This document shows positions 8,075 through 17,816 of a stretch of 64,000 nt of DNA, piece by piece. The notes below the pieces were generated by a model. It had not been told where the DNA came from, did no database searches, and was given only the letters and a program-made list of their open reading frames with translations. Numbering within the stretch: position 1 is the first letter of the stretch; the number at the start of each line of letters is the position of its first letter. The position numbers were made by a program, and so were the translations under genes. Source of the DNA: Paenibacillus sp. H1-7 (GTDB taxonomy: Bacteria; Bacillota; Bacilli; Paenibacillales; NBRC-103111); NCBI RefSeq assembly GCF_022354825.1, contig NZ_CP031168.1, positions 7,554,501-7,618,500 on the forward strand, in the 5' to 3' direction.

Positions 8075-10750
8075 CTACGATATCAGCTTCGTCTGCTTGG
8101 CCTTCTCGGCCACCCGCTTCGTATAGCCGCTGAGCGGCTTCTTCAGCACTACAGCGACAATGTAGCAGAGCAAGATGAAGACGAGCAGGAAGAAGATGTC
8201 CTTCAACACCACTTCCCACAATATGCCGCCGACCGCCTCGCGCATCAGCCCTACCGCATACGTAAACGGCATGAACGGATTCAAGCTCTGGAAGAACGGG
8301 GACGCCGTACTGATCGGGAACGTCCCTCCCGAGCTCGAGAATTGCAGCACGAGGAAGATGATCGCAAGTCCTTTGCCGATATTGCCGAACACGGACACAA
8401 GCGTGTATGTGATCGAAATGAACACCGCACTGATCAAAATCGCGAACAGCACGAACCAGATTTTATGGACGACATACGTGCCGAGGATGAAATAATCACC
8501 AAGCGTCACGATCAAAGCCTGGCAGAAGCCTATCGTAAGGAAGATCAGCAATCTTCCGAAGTACACCTCATAGCTCTTATACACTCCTTCTGCGCCTTCT
8601 ACATCCACTTTTAGCAGCGACACGAGCAGCATAGCGCCAACCCATAGCGATAACGTCGTGTAAAAAGGATTCATCGCTGAGCCGTAATTCGGAATCGGGT
8701 ATTTTTTGTCCTCTTTAATCAGCACAGGATTGGCCAGGAAGTCGCTCTCCTTCTGAACATCGTTCTGCAAAAACTGCAGCAGCTCGCTGATGCTGTTTTG
8801 CCCTTCCAGCCGCCGTATTTGGTCCGCCGCTTTGTGGACGGCAGCTTCAAATTCCGGAAGATTGTTCGAAACGAGACCCGCCACTTCATGAACTGCATTT
8901 TCCACCTCGACAAAACGGGTCTGGTACATATTCGAAAGCTTACGCAGCTCATCCTCCAATGCGGGCAGGTCGTTACGGATAAAATCGGCCGCTTGGTGTA
9001 CCTTTTGCTCCACCTTGGGCAAATCATTCTGGATAAAAGGCGCCGCGGCATTAACGGCATTCGTAAACTCATTCATTTTATTGTGAATCGTACCGGCCGC
9101 CTCGTGAAGGCGTGCACGGATTTGCGGCAAATTGCTTTGCAGCGCGTCCAGCTCGGTCTGGGCAAAATGAATGCCCGTCTGCGCATCCTGCAAAATCGCC
9201 TTAATATCCGGCAGCTTCGTCTTCAGCGTTTGAAGCACATCGGATGCATTGGCTGCAACGGATTGAAGCTGCTTCAATGCCTTCGTTAGATTCGGAACGA
9301 TTTCCGTATCATACCGGGAAATAATCGAGCCCAATGCGGCGCTGGCATCCTTGGACAGCTTGTTCAAATTGTCGACGATTTGCTTGGCCGGCCGCTCGCC
9401 TTTTTGAACCGCCGTCACAATTGCATTCATCAATTGGACCTGCTCGCTGAAGTTCGTCCGTACGGCATTCAGCCGGTCGATCACGCCGCTGAGCGGTCCG
9501 CCGGGCAAATAACTGTTCAACCGGGTGAACAGGTCGATCTGCCGGTCGAGGACGTTCACCGCTGTCGTCAGCCGGTCGGCCAAGAACGTCAGCACGTTCA
9601 GCAGCGGTTTCGGATCGATATTCGCATCCTGCAGCTGCTCCGTAATTTGCGTAACGGCATCCGCCGTCTGCTGCAGCAAGATGAGGTTTTGCTTCACGAC
9701 AGGGATGAGCGCTTGAAAAGCCGGCTCATTGTTTTTCAAGAAATCACTAAGCCCGTCGGCAAACGCCCTTCCGTCCGTAGCAATAGCTTCCAGCTTGGGC
9801 AATGCCCCGAGCGCCGCGCCGACAATTTCGTCCGCTTTGCGAACGTCGTTGATCGCCGTGTTCAGGACGTCCTCCACTTTCGAAAAGTTTTGGTCGAGCT
9901 CCACGATGCGGTCCGCCGCACGCTGGATGTCCGGCAGCTTTTGCTGAATGACGAGCACTTCCTGCGCCACTTCGTTCAGTCTCGGCCACTGCTCCTCGAT
10001 TTTCAGAATCGTAGCTCCGGCCCTATCGATATCGGGAATTTTTTGCTCCAGCTCGACGATTTTATCGCCTTTTTCCTTAATATCCGGCAGCTTTTGCTCG
10101 AGCTCCAGCACCTTGTCTCCCATCTCGGCAATTTCCGGCAGACGGGATTCCAGCTCCAGAATCCGGCTCTCGACCTTGCGGATGGTAGGCAGCTGCTGCT
10201 CGAATTCCAGCCCCAGCTCCTTCATTCGGGACAACACGGTTTCGCTTACCGTTTTAATGAAATTTTCGCTGATCTGCGCCGTAACATTAGTCGCGCCCTT
10301 TTCGGTGATCTTCGGCGCAACGGCATTGAGCTTCTCGTTGACGGTATACTGGATTTCCGGCTTCTGCACGTTCCCCTCGACGATCCCCGCTATTTTGCCG
10401 GAAAAATCGGCCGGAATGAGCAGGCTCGCATAATAGCGGCCGCGCTCGACGCCCTTAAGCGCCTCCTCCTCATCGACGAAAATCCAGCCGAGCTGATGGT
10501 TGTCCTTCAGGCTCTTCACCACCTCGTCGCCGATATTGAACGGCTTATCTCTCACCGTCGCCCCTTGGTCGAGGCTGGTCACGGCAATTTTAATGCCGGA
10601 TGTATTCGAATACGGATCCCACATCGCTTTCAAATTTATCCACGCATAAACAGACGGTAATATAGCTATCGCGATCATAAGCAGAAGGCCTGTTGGCACT
10701 TTGGCGATGTTGCGCAAGTCGGTAACATAAATATTCCATATTTTCTTCAT
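8075..10750 (-). CDS. YhgE/Pip family membrane protein
   Basis: An 891-residue protein. An N-terminal membrane segment (about residues 18-40) is followed by the extracellular Pip domain, a long coiled middle region and a C-terminal ABC-2-like block of about six membrane segments from residue 700. The family includes phage-infection protein of lactococci and ESX/type VII secretion partners such as EsaA. The middle holds five to six tandem 17-residue repeats of the form KVLELEQKLPDI (about residues 185-295), then looser repeats ending in NDLP. The start is placed at MKKIWN, 15 nt inside the longest frame, because GGGTGG is then about 10 nt away. It is monocistronic. I cannot assign a function beyond the family. 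Confidence 0.85.
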   Translation of the reverse strand: MKKIWNIYVTDLRNIAKVPTGLLLMIAIAILPSVYAWINLKAMWDPYSNTSGIKIAVTSLDQGATVRDKPFNIGDEVVKSLKDNHQLGWIFVDEEEALKGVERGRYYASLLIPADFSGKIAGIVEGNVQKPEIQYTVNEKLNAVAPKITEKGATNVTAQISENFIKTVSETVLSRMKELGLEFEQQLPTIRKVESRILELESRLPEIAEMGDKVLELEQKLPDIKEKGDKIVELEQKIPDIDRAGATILKIEEQWPRLNEVAQEVLVIQQKLPDIQRAADRIVELDQNFSKVEDVLNTAINDVRKADEIVGAALGALPKLEAIATDGRAFADGLSDFLKNNEPAFQALIPVVKQNLILLQQTADAVTQITEQLQDANIDPKPLLNVLTFLADRLTTAVNVLDRQIDLFTRLNSYLPGGPLSGVIDRLNAVRTNFSEQVQLMNAIVTAVQKGERPAKQIVDNLNKLSKDASAALGSIISRYDTEIVPNLTKALKQLQSVAANASDVLQTLKTKLPDIKAILQDAQTGIHFAQTELDALQSNLPQIRARLHEAAGTIHNKMNEFTNAVNAAAPFIQNDLPKVEQKVHQAADFIRNDLPALEDELRKLSNMYQTRFVEVENAVHEVAGLVSNNLPEFEAAVHKAADQIRRLEGQNSISELLQFLQNDVQKESDFLANPVLIKEDKKYPIPNYGSAMNPFYTTLSLWVGAMLLVSLLKVDVEGAEGVYKSYEVYFGRLLIFLTIGFCQALIVTLGDYFILGTYVVHKIWFVLFAILISAVFISITYTLVSVFGNIGKGLAIIFLVLQFSSSGGTFPISTASPFFQSLNPFMPFTYAVGLMREAVGGILWEVVLKDIFFLLVFILLCYIVAVVLKKPLSGYTKRVAEKAKQTKLIS

Positions 10751-10830
10751 TGGCCAACCACCCAATTGTAGTCATTTGTGTTTAATTTCTCCTTGTATCA
10801 CCATTTCCATTCCACAAGAGCCGTAGGGAG

Positions 10831-10859
10831 AAAAAAGGGCCGCCCCATGACGGCGACCT
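10831..10859 (-). terminator. Terminator of the globin-GGDEF-EAL gene
   Basis: On the minus strand GGTCGCC pairs with GGGCGGCC around a short loop and is followed by six T, about 65 bp past the stop. Confidence 0.75.
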
Positions 10860-10921
10860 GACTGCACCGCATGAGTCAACCCTTGTAAACCGGCCGTGCT
10901 CCGCCTCCCGTTTCACCGCTC

Positions 10922-12835
10922 CTACCTTAAAGGAACGAAGAAGGCTGATTCGACCTCATCGGCAGATAACGGACGGCTGAAGTAATATCCTTGAATTTCA
11001 CGGCAATCGTTCGCCGTCAGGATGTCGAGCTGATCCTTCGTCTCGATGCCCTCGGCGATGACATCCATTTTCAAATGCTGAGCCATCGCAATAATCGTCG
11101 CTACAATAGCCTTGTCGTTATCGTTGACGGTGATGTCGGTAATGAACGACCGGTCGATTTTGAGCTTGTCGATCGGCAGCATTTTCAAGTAGCTGAGCGA
11201 GCTGTAGCCTGTCCCGAAATCGTCCAGACTGATGCGGATTCCCAGCTCATTGAGCTTATTTAAAATAACGGTGGAAACCGAGGCGTCCATCATCATGCTC
11301 TCTGTAATCTCCAGCTCGAGATATTGCGGCTCCAGCCCGGTTTCCTCCAAAATGCTCTTAATGTAATCTACCAGATTCGATTGATGGAACTGATGCGACG
11401 ACAAATTGACGGATACCGGGATCAGCGGCCCCCCTTGAAGGTGCCATTCCCTCATTTGTCTGCAAGCCTCCCGCAGCACCCAGGTTCCGATCTCCGTAAT
11501 CATGCCCGTCTCCTCCGCAATCGGAATAAACATGCCCGGCGATAGTACCCCCTTGGTCGGATGATTCCATCTTACCAAGGCTTCCACGCCAACCATCCGG
11601 CTGTCGCCGGTACGGATTTGAGGCTGGTAGTACAGCATCAGCTCGTTTTTCGCAATCGCCTTCCGCAGGTAGCCTTCCAGCTCAATCTTCTCCATCAGCT
11701 GCACGTCGAGCTCGTTCGTGTAAAACTGATATCCGTTTTTTCCGCCTTTCTTCACTTCGTACATGGCGGTATCGGCATTTTTGAGCAGCTGCACCGCGTC
11801 CAAGCCGTGATCGGGATAGATGGCGATTCCAATGCTGGCCGTTACATAGAAATCGTTATCCTTCAAATGATAGGGCTGCCCGATAGCCGAAATAATGCTG
11901 CGTGCCAAACGGGATACTTTATCCTCGACGAAATCGCCGCTGCAAATGAGCGTGAACTCGTCCCCGCCCATCCGGGCCAGCATCACCCGATCGTCGTCGA
12001 TACTATCACGTATTCTCGTGCTCATTTCTTTAAGAAAAATATCGCCGTATGTATGTCCCAGGGAGTCGTTGATCATCTTGAACCGGTCGATGTCGAGCAT
12101 CATCACGGCAAATTCCGTTTGACTGTCGCGGTTCCCCTCAATAAGGTGAGACAGTACCTGATTGAACATCCTCCGGTTCGGCAGCCCCGTCAATTCGTCA
12201 TGATCGGCCTGATGCTGAATTTTGCTCTCGTAAGCTTCCAATACAAGCTGCTGCTCGAAGCTTAACAGCTTCGTAACGGCTTGGCCCAAATTTATCGTAT
12301 CTATCCGCTCATCAAGCTCTCGAATGATATCGAGCAGCGTATTTTGCAAATTTTGAAACGCTCCCATATACCACTTGGGAGACAAGCCGATACGCTGATG
12401 AGCCGCCGCAATCCGAAGCCTTTTTTCAATAAATGTTGGATTGATCCGACAGTTGAACATTTCGATCAAATGGTTCGATAACGTCTGGCGCAGCCGTTCC
12501 ACGGTGCTGTGCTGAATGATGATTTGCTCCAAGGAATCGACTCGCCCGACGGAGTCGTAAAAGGATGCCGTAACCCGCTCGATTTGCGATGAAATGACCG
12601 GACCGAATGATGCGATCAGCTTAAGATCTTCTTCCGTCAAGCCGATCATATGCATTTGCGCCAATACCTCGGTATGGTCGTCCAGCTGGATCCATGGCTC
12701 GTTCAAGGCTTCGGAATCCAGAGCTGCAGGCTCGATGGTCTCAGGAGCTGCGGCCTTGCCGCTCAATCCTTCTCTTCCTCCAAGTGCAGTCAGGGCGTGA
12801 TAGGGGCACTGGCTCGACTGACTTCGATGATTCAT
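10922..12835 (-). CDS. Globin-coupled diguanylate cyclase / c-di-GMP phosphodiesterase
   Basis: A 637-residue soluble protein with three domains. An N-terminal sensor globin (about residues 55-205) is of HemAT/protoglobin type, with the proximal-histidine motif AAAHQRIGLSPKWY. A GGDEF domain (about 225-385) has an intact GGDEF active site in ARMGGDEFTL. An EAL domain (about 395-630) has EALVRW, DDFGTGYSS and the KIDRSF loop. It should bind haem and oxygen and make and/or break c-di-GMP in response. Both catalytic motifs look intact, so either activity, or both, is possible. GGAGGG precedes the start ATG by about 8 nt. Monocistronic with its own terminator. Confidence 0.92.
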   Translation of the reverse strand: MNHRSQSSQCPYHALTALGGREGLSGKAAAPETIEPAALDSEALNEPWIQLDDHTEVLAQMHMIGLTEEDLKLIASFGPVISSQIERVTASFYDSVGRVDSLEQIIIQHSTVERLRQTLSNHLIEMFNCRINPTFIEKRLRIAAAHQRIGLSPKWYMGAFQNLQNTLLDIIRELDERIDTINLGQAVTKLLSFEQQLVLEAYESKIQHQADHDELTGLPNRRMFNQVLSHLIEGNRDSQTEFAVMMLDIDRFKMINDSLGHTYGDIFLKEMSTRIRDSIDDDRVMLARMGGDEFTLICSGDFVEDKVSRLARSIISAIGQPYHLKDNDFYVTASIGIAIYPDHGLDAVQLLKNADTAMYEVKKGGKNGYQFYTNELDVQLMEKIELEGYLRKAIAKNELMLYYQPQIRTGDSRMVGVEALVRWNHPTKGVLSPGMFIPIAEETGMITEIGTWVLREACRQMREWHLQGGPLIPVSVNLSSHQFHQSNLVDYIKSILEETGLEPQYLELEITESMMMDASVSTVILNKLNELGIRISLDDFGTGYSSLSYLKMLPIDKLKIDRSFITDITVNDNDKAIVATIIAMAQHLKMDVIAEGIETKDQLDILTANDCREIQGYYFSRPLSADEVESAFFVPLR

Positions 12836-12985
12836 GATGTCTTCCCTCCTTTGTACTGGGAGAAACGGAATAGTAATTAGAGCCTACTTTTTCCTGCGAA
12901 ATCGTAGTCTACCTCAAAAATACCTCAAATTGGCAATAAATGAAATAGATTTTCTTCAATAACACACGCTTGACACAATTAAAAG

Positions 12986-14032
12986 CTACTTTGGCCTGTT
13001 CCACAGTCTTCGAAGTCTGAAATAGACGGCAAGCACCGCGAGTCCCATGAACAAATCTACTGCTCCTACAAAAATAAAATTGAAGGGATACCCCCCGATT
13101 TTGCGTATATAGAACACGGTAAATCCTATAATTGCCGCAGCACCGGACGCATAGATCCATCTGCTTCTCCAATACGAGGAAGCCGCAGCCACGATGAGAA
13201 GCATAGCGAGTGAAGCAAGCAAAATATAGCTGTTATGAGCCGTCTGCATATTGGTTGGATACAAAAGTCCGCTCGTACTCGTGAAGGAAAAGTACCATTC
13301 CGTATCGGGCAGTCCATCCAGTCTCGCCTGATAGGTCGTTGTATCCTTCCGCACAAGCGGCACATTCGAGCTCACCTTGTATCGTGAATCGCGAAAACGC
13401 ACTTCCAGCTCCGCTTCAGGTGCCCCCTTCCAGAACGCTGCCGGGGACAAATAATACAGATGGGAATAAACGGGATTGATGACCCCTTTATCATACAAAC
13501 CGCCTTCATCTCTATATCGCATCGTAACGGATCGGGTTTCGCCAGGCTCGAAGGCCAGCGTAAAACGGGTCCCTGCCGTACGAGCCTCGCTCCAACCGTA
13601 CCGGGACAGATTCAGCAGCTCTCCGCTGACCGGCTCCGTAACATCCGTTCTGCGCTTTGGCTGCCAATTGACCGGTGCTGCTTCAGGCACCGAATCGCTC
13701 TTAAGCGCCCCTTCCTCCGAGCTGACTTGCACTGGTTGCGGCGAAGGGGTGACGAACAGGATGCTGACGCTTCGCTTCTCGGGGCTGTCATTTCTTAACC
13801 GGTAGTGGATGGACACGTCAGCGCTTTTCCCATAGGAACCATCCGCCGCTTCGTCGCCGATGGTAAATATGACTTTTTCATAGACCAGGCTTATTTGCGA
13901 TGCGGTGTCGAATTGTAACGGACCGTTGCCGTCTGCCGGATAGTAGAGCGGTCCTCCATTGGCTGATGCGGGGATCGGCGGGAGCAGGAGCAGCAGTGCT
14001 GCAAGCAGCATGATTCCTTTTAACAGCGGCAA
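12986..14032 (-). CDS. Exported membrane-anchored protein of unknown function
   Basis: A 348-residue protein with a signal peptide (about 1-24, cleavage after ASA), an extracellular beta-rich region of about 220 residues and three C-terminal membrane segments (about 255-345). I do not recognise the family. The start is read as TTG because AAGGGGG lies 9 nt upstream. An in-frame ATG seven codons later has a weaker AAGGA site at close spacing and is an alternative. Divergent from the MFS gene downstream on the plus strand. Confidence 0.7.
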   Translation of the reverse strand: MPLLKGIMLLAALLLLLPPIPASANGGPLYYPADGNGPLQFDTASQISLVYEKVIFTIGDEAADGSYGKSADVSIHYRLRNDSPEKRSVSILFVTPSPQPVQVSSEEGALKSDSVPEAAPVNWQPKRRTDVTEPVSGELLNLSRYGWSEARTAGTRFTLAFEPGETRSVTMRYRDEGGLYDKGVINPVYSHLYYLSPAAFWKGAPEAELEVRFRDSRYKVSSNVPLVRKDTTTYQARLDGLPDTEWYFSFTSTSGLLYPTNMQTAHNSYILLASLAMLLIVAAASSYWRSRWIYASGAAAIIGFTVFYIRKIGGYPFNFIFVGAVDLFMGLAVLAVYFRLRRLWNRPK

Positions 14033-14229
14033 GAGAGGGCCCCCTTCTAACGTTTTTTCTATACTTTACCATATTCGTACCGCCATGCAGCGGATAAATT
14101 TTTTGAGGATTTCATTGCAACAGATTGCGTATTCATTAGAACATTTTATCATCCTAAAAAAACGTTCTATCAGGAGCCCAAATGTATTAATGGTATGATA
14201 GAAGGCAAACGAAGAAAAGGGAGTGCTTC

Positions 14230-15456
14230 TTGTTGGATAATTCCTGGAAACGCAATCTTTTCGTATTGTGGTTAGGAACTTTCCTCGTCAGTATGGCCTA
14301 TTCGGTTTCCATTCCGTTTATGTCTATTTTCCTGCAGGACGATCTCGGGGTTCAAAGCCATCTGGAGCTGTGGACGGGCGTCGTCTTTGCCATCACGTTT
14401 TTGGCTGCGGCTTTGATAGCTCCGTTCTGGGGCTCCATGGCCGACAAATACGGCCGTAAGCCGATGATGCTGCGAGCCGCTATCTGTTTATCTATCGCGT
14501 ATTTCCTATATTACGTCGTGCAAAATCCGTATGAGCTGCTGCTCGTCAGGGTGATGGAGGGATTGCTGGCAGGGTATATTCCGTCGGCCATTGCTCTGGT
14601 AGCAACCAATACACCGGAAAAACATGTCGGGTATGCGCTCGGCGTTATTTCCACGTCCAGCGCTACCGCCTCGATTCTTGGTCCATTGCTGGGCGGTGTC
14701 GTCAGTCATTTAGTCGGTCCGCGCGATACGTTCCTGCTTGCGGGCATCATGGTGCTCATCGCTTTTGTTATCGCGCTCGCGTGGGTGAAGGAGCCTTCCT
14801 TCGTCAAAACGGATAAGAAACGTTCGTCGGTCCTTAACGACCTTAAGGAAGCGGCGTCGAACCGGACGCTCATGTCCGCTCTGTTCATCGTTTTCATAAC
14901 ATCCACGTCGATCATGCTATTGGAGCCGCTGTTAACCATCTATGTATTGAAGCTCGGTGCGAGCCAATCGGATGCATCGCTTCATGCGGGTATTATTTTC
15001 TCGGCGGTAGGAATCTCCACCTTGATCGCCGCGCCCCGATGGGGCAAAATGGGCGGCAAGCTCGGCTACGAGAAGGTGCTGTTCATCGGGCTCATCGGCG
15101 GGGGAATCGGGAATTTGCTGCAAATCCTGTTCCACGATCTGGTCGGATTCGGTACGCTGCGGTTTGTGTACGGGCTCTTCTTCGCAGCGGTGTTCCCGGC
15201 GCTTAACGCGTTCATCGCCACCCATACGGAGCCTGGCTTCCGCAGCCGCGCGTTCAGCCTGAACCAATCGGCCAATCAGATGGGCTTACTGCTAGGGCCG
15301 CTCATCGGCGGGTTTCTCGCTACGCAGCTGTCGATCCCCGTGGTCTTCGTCATCAATGGCTGTATGCTGCTGCTGGTCGCCGTCATGCTGAAGCTGCCGA
15401 AATTTTCGTTCCAGCCGAGCGCGTCCACTTTGAAGGAGACGTCCAAGACGGGATAA
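14230..15456 (+). CDS. MFS drug-efflux type transporter (MdtG/YttB-like)
   Basis: A 408-residue, 12-helix major facilitator. The loop 2-3 motif appears as GSMADKYGRKPMM (about residue 75) and the motif C region as ILGPLLGGVV (about 150), typical of proton-coupled DHA1 drug antiporters. Two consecutive TTG codons open the frame behind GGGAG, so the start is 14230 or 14233. Substrate unknown. Single gene ending at a bidirectional terminator shared with the phosphoesterase gene. Confidence 0.88.
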   Translation: MLDNSWKRNLFVLWLGTFLVSMAYSVSIPFMSIFLQDDLGVQSHLELWTGVVFAITFLAAALIAPFWGSMADKYGRKPMMLRAAICLSIAYFLYYVVQNPYELLLVRVMEGLLAGYIPSAIALVATNTPEKHVGYALGVISTSSATASILGPLLGGVVSHLVGPRDTFLLAGIMVLIAFVIALAWVKEPSFVKTDKKRSSVLNDLKEAASNRTLMSALFIVFITSTSIMLLEPLLTIYVLKLGASQSDASLHAGIIFSAVGISTLIAAPRWGKMGGKLGYEKVLFIGLIGGGIGNLLQILFHDLVGFGTLRFVYGLFFAAVFPALNAFIATHTEPGFRSRAFSLNQSANQMGLLLGPLIGGFLATQLSIPVVFVINGCMLLLVAVMLKLPKFSFQPSASTLKETSKTG

Positions 15457-15539
15457 GGATGCGAAGCTGAGGCTTGTGGAAGCTCCAAGAGCTTCAAGTT
15501 ATCCGGCAGCTTGTCACATTCAATCTCCGATACAACGAT

Positions 15540-15590
15540 AAAGAGATCATGGAGCCTACTCTGTGCGAGTACGGTCTCTATGATCTCTTT
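15540..15590. terminator. Bidirectional terminator between convergent genes
   Basis: A long stem AAAGAGATCATGGAGCC paired with GGTCTCTATGATCTCTTT, followed by GTTTT on the plus strand. It covers the last codons of the minus-strand phosphoesterase gene. Confidence 0.8.
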
Positions 15591-16455
15591 GTTTTAGCCG
15601 TTCCATGAAAATAGGGAAGGCGAAATGTTTATCGAGCTGCGCAAGCCAGTCGTCTTGGACAACTTGCAGTTCTTTCGTTGCCGTGTCCAGCACCGCCATA
15701 CTGCCTGGCTGCACTCCTCTGCGCTCTCCATCGTCCCGAAGGTCGACCAGCACGTCCAAACCCAAATAGGTCGTTCGCCCGCAGGCTTTGGGCCCGATCA
15801 CATGATGATAATGTCCGGCAATGAGATAGTTCGGCTCGATGGTTTCGATGAGCTTGGAGAGCAGCGCCGATCCTTGCGTTTGTCCGTGAAAGCTCCTCCC
15901 TATTCCATAAGGGGCGTCATGCGTGATCAGAATATCAATGTCACTCGGTTTGCATTGGAGCAACCGCTCATAAGCCGCGGGATCGATAGATTTTCGTTTC
16001 GGCTTCGGCGTCTCGATGCCGCCAAGAAAAGCGATTCGAGTACCGTCATAGTTCAACACCGTACCGTCCTTAACGTAATGGAACAAATCAAACGAGTCTA
16101 CAGGCACCGTTCCTTGATCTATGTCACAGCTTTGGCTGTCGAGCCAGTCGAAATCCTCATGGTTACCGCGGATAAATAAAATCGGGCCAACGTGATGGCG
16201 CCGCAAATAACGGAGATCGTCCGCGAGCTTTCCGTCCGCCTCTGCCTTAACTAACCGGCTAAAATCCAGTTCAGCAGCGTCCAGCTCTACATACTTCTCA
16301 TTCAAAAGCGATTCCGTTGGCTCGGGATAAGCTCCCAAATCCCCTACCTGAATGACCAGGTCAAGCTTTCGTCCGCTGCGCCGCTGCCAGGTCTCGATCA
16401 AAGCCAGCGTATGGAACACCCTGCCGTGAATATCGCCGATAAAAGCGATGAGCAT
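15556..16455 (-). CDS. Calcineurin-type metallophosphoesterase
   Basis: A 299-residue cytosolic phosphoesterase. The dinuclear-metal motifs are present: GDIHGR (residue 7), GDLGAYPEP (about 38), GNHEDF (about 96), a histidine in ITHDAPYG (about 177) and GHYHH (about 216). Such enzymes cleave phosphomono- or diesters; the substrate is unknown. AGGAGGTG 7 nt before the ATG fixes the start. Convergent with the MFS gene. Confidence 0.88.
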   Translation of the reverse strand: MLIAFIGDIHGRVFHTLALIETWQRRSGRKLDLVIQVGDLGAYPEPTESLLNEKYVELDAAELDFSRLVKAEADGKLADDLRYLRRHHVGPILFIRGNHEDFDWLDSQSCDIDQGTVPVDSFDLFHYVKDGTVLNYDGTRIAFLGGIETPKPKRKSIDPAAYERLLQCKPSDIDILITHDAPYGIGRSFHGQTQGSALLSKLIETIEPNYLIAGHYHHVIGPKACGRTTYLGLDVLVDLRDDGERRGVQPGSMAVLDTATKELQVVQDDWLAQLDKHFAFPIFMERLKQRDHRDRTRTE

Positions 16456-16533
16456 TTGTTGTCACCTCCTTTCTTCAATAGAAGATAGTATACAATATTT
16501 CCCTTAATTTAGAGACTGAAAATTCCTTTTATA

Positions 16534-16571
16534 TAAAAAAACGCCCAGCCTGTTTATCCAGACTGAGCGCT
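16534..16571 (-). terminator. Terminator of the merR-MFS operon
   Basis: On the minus strand GCGCTCAGTCTG pairs with CAGGCTGGGCGT and is followed by a run of seven T. Confidence 0.85.
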
Positions 16572-16593
16572 CGTGCACCGGACTCTTCCATCA

Positions 16594-17790
16594 TCAATGA
16601 GCCGATCCGGCACGGTCAATATGCTGCAAATGCTTGCGGTTCAGCAGTACGAACAATACCGACACCAGGACAAAGGCGCCGCCGACAAGAAAAGGAACAT
16701 GCGGATTGAACCATTCCGCCAGCTTGCCGGCGAACCATGGAGCAATGGCCCCGCCCAAAAACCGCAGGAAGCTGTACGCGGCCGATGCGGTCGAGCGTTC
16801 TACCGGGGCCGCCTGCATGACGGCAGTCGTAATCAGCGTATTGTTGTTGCCGAGGAAGGCTCCGGCGATAATAACCGAAATGATGATAACGGCTTTGCTC
16901 GACGTCCAGATGCCCATCGCGAACAGCGTCAAAGCGAACAACGTGAGCATGGCGCACATCGAGGCGATGGTGCCAAACCGCTTTTCCAGCTTCGGTGCTA
17001 CGAATACGGAAGTAATAGCGAGCAGCAGCCCCCAGCCGAGAAAGACATAACCTAGACCGCGTTCATTCAAATGCATAACGAACGGCGAATAAGCGAGCAG
17101 CGTAAAAAATCCGAAATTGTATAAAAGTGCGGTTATCCCAAGTGTGGAGAGGCCGCGGAATTTCAATGCCCGAAACGGATCAAGCAGGGAAGTTTTGGCC
17201 TTGGTGACCTGCTGCGTTTTGGGCATCATGATGGATAACGAGATAAAAGCGATAATCATCAATACGCTCACGCCGTAGAACGGACCGCGCCAAGAGATCG
17301 ATCCGAGCTCCCCGCCGAGCAGCGGTCCTACGGAAATGCCCAGCCCGATAGCCGCTTCGTACAAAATAATGGCTTGCGCCGTTCCTGCTGTCGATAAGGA
17401 TACGATCGCCGACAGCGCCGTAGCGACAAAGAGCGCATTGCCGAGTCCCCAGCCTCCGCGCAGCTCGACCAGCGACCAGATGCTGTTGGACGCGCCGCCG
17501 AGCGCGGCGAATACGGCAATGATCAAGATGCCGCACAGAAGCGTCCCTTTAATACCGAGCCGGGACGATACGACGCCGGTAATCAGCATCGCAATCGCCA
17601 TCACGAGGTTGTAGCTCGTGAACAAGAGCGTAACCTCGCTGTGCGACGCATTCATTTTCTCCGCAATGGCGGGCAAAATAGGATCGACCAGACCGATCCC
17701 CATAAAAGCGATAATACAAGCAAAACCGACGGCCCATACAGCTTTTGGCTGGCTTAACAAGCTTGATTTCTCTGTTGATGCCGACTGCAT
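16594..17790 (-). CDS. MFS transporter, DHA1 type
   Basis: A 398-residue, 12-helix major facilitator resembling bacterial multidrug or arabinose-efflux exporters (motif near GVVSSRLGIKGTLL). AAGGAGATGG lies upstream of the ATG. The gene begins 26 bp after the stop of the MerR regulator on the same strand, so both are one operon, and the regulator probably controls export of its inducer. Followed directly by a strong terminator. Confidence 0.88.
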   Translation of the reverse strand: MQSASTEKSSLLSQPKAVWAVGFACIIAFMGIGLVDPILPAIAEKMNASHSEVTLLFTSYNLVMAIAMLITGVVSSRLGIKGTLLCGILIIAVFAALGGASNSIWSLVELRGGWGLGNALFVATALSAIVSLSTAGTAQAIILYEAAIGLGISVGPLLGGELGSISWRGPFYGVSVLMIIAFISLSIMMPKTQQVTKAKTSLLDPFRALKFRGLSTLGITALLYNFGFFTLLAYSPFVMHLNERGLGYVFLGWGLLLAITSVFVAPKLEKRFGTIASMCAMLTLFALTLFAMGIWTSSKAVIIISVIIAGAFLGNNNTLITTAVMQAAPVERSTASAAYSFLRFLGGAIAPWFAGKLAEWFNPHVPFLVGGAFVLVSVLFVLLNRKHLQHIDRAGSAH

Positions 17791-17816
17791 TACAACTCCA
17801 TCTCCTTTATTTTATT

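Noticed and set aside
9380-10660. 426-codon open frame on the plus strand opposite the YhgE/Pip gene
   Set aside because: It is the antisense shadow of the repetitive, codon-biased YhgE gene; it has no ribosome binding site and no protein-like composition.
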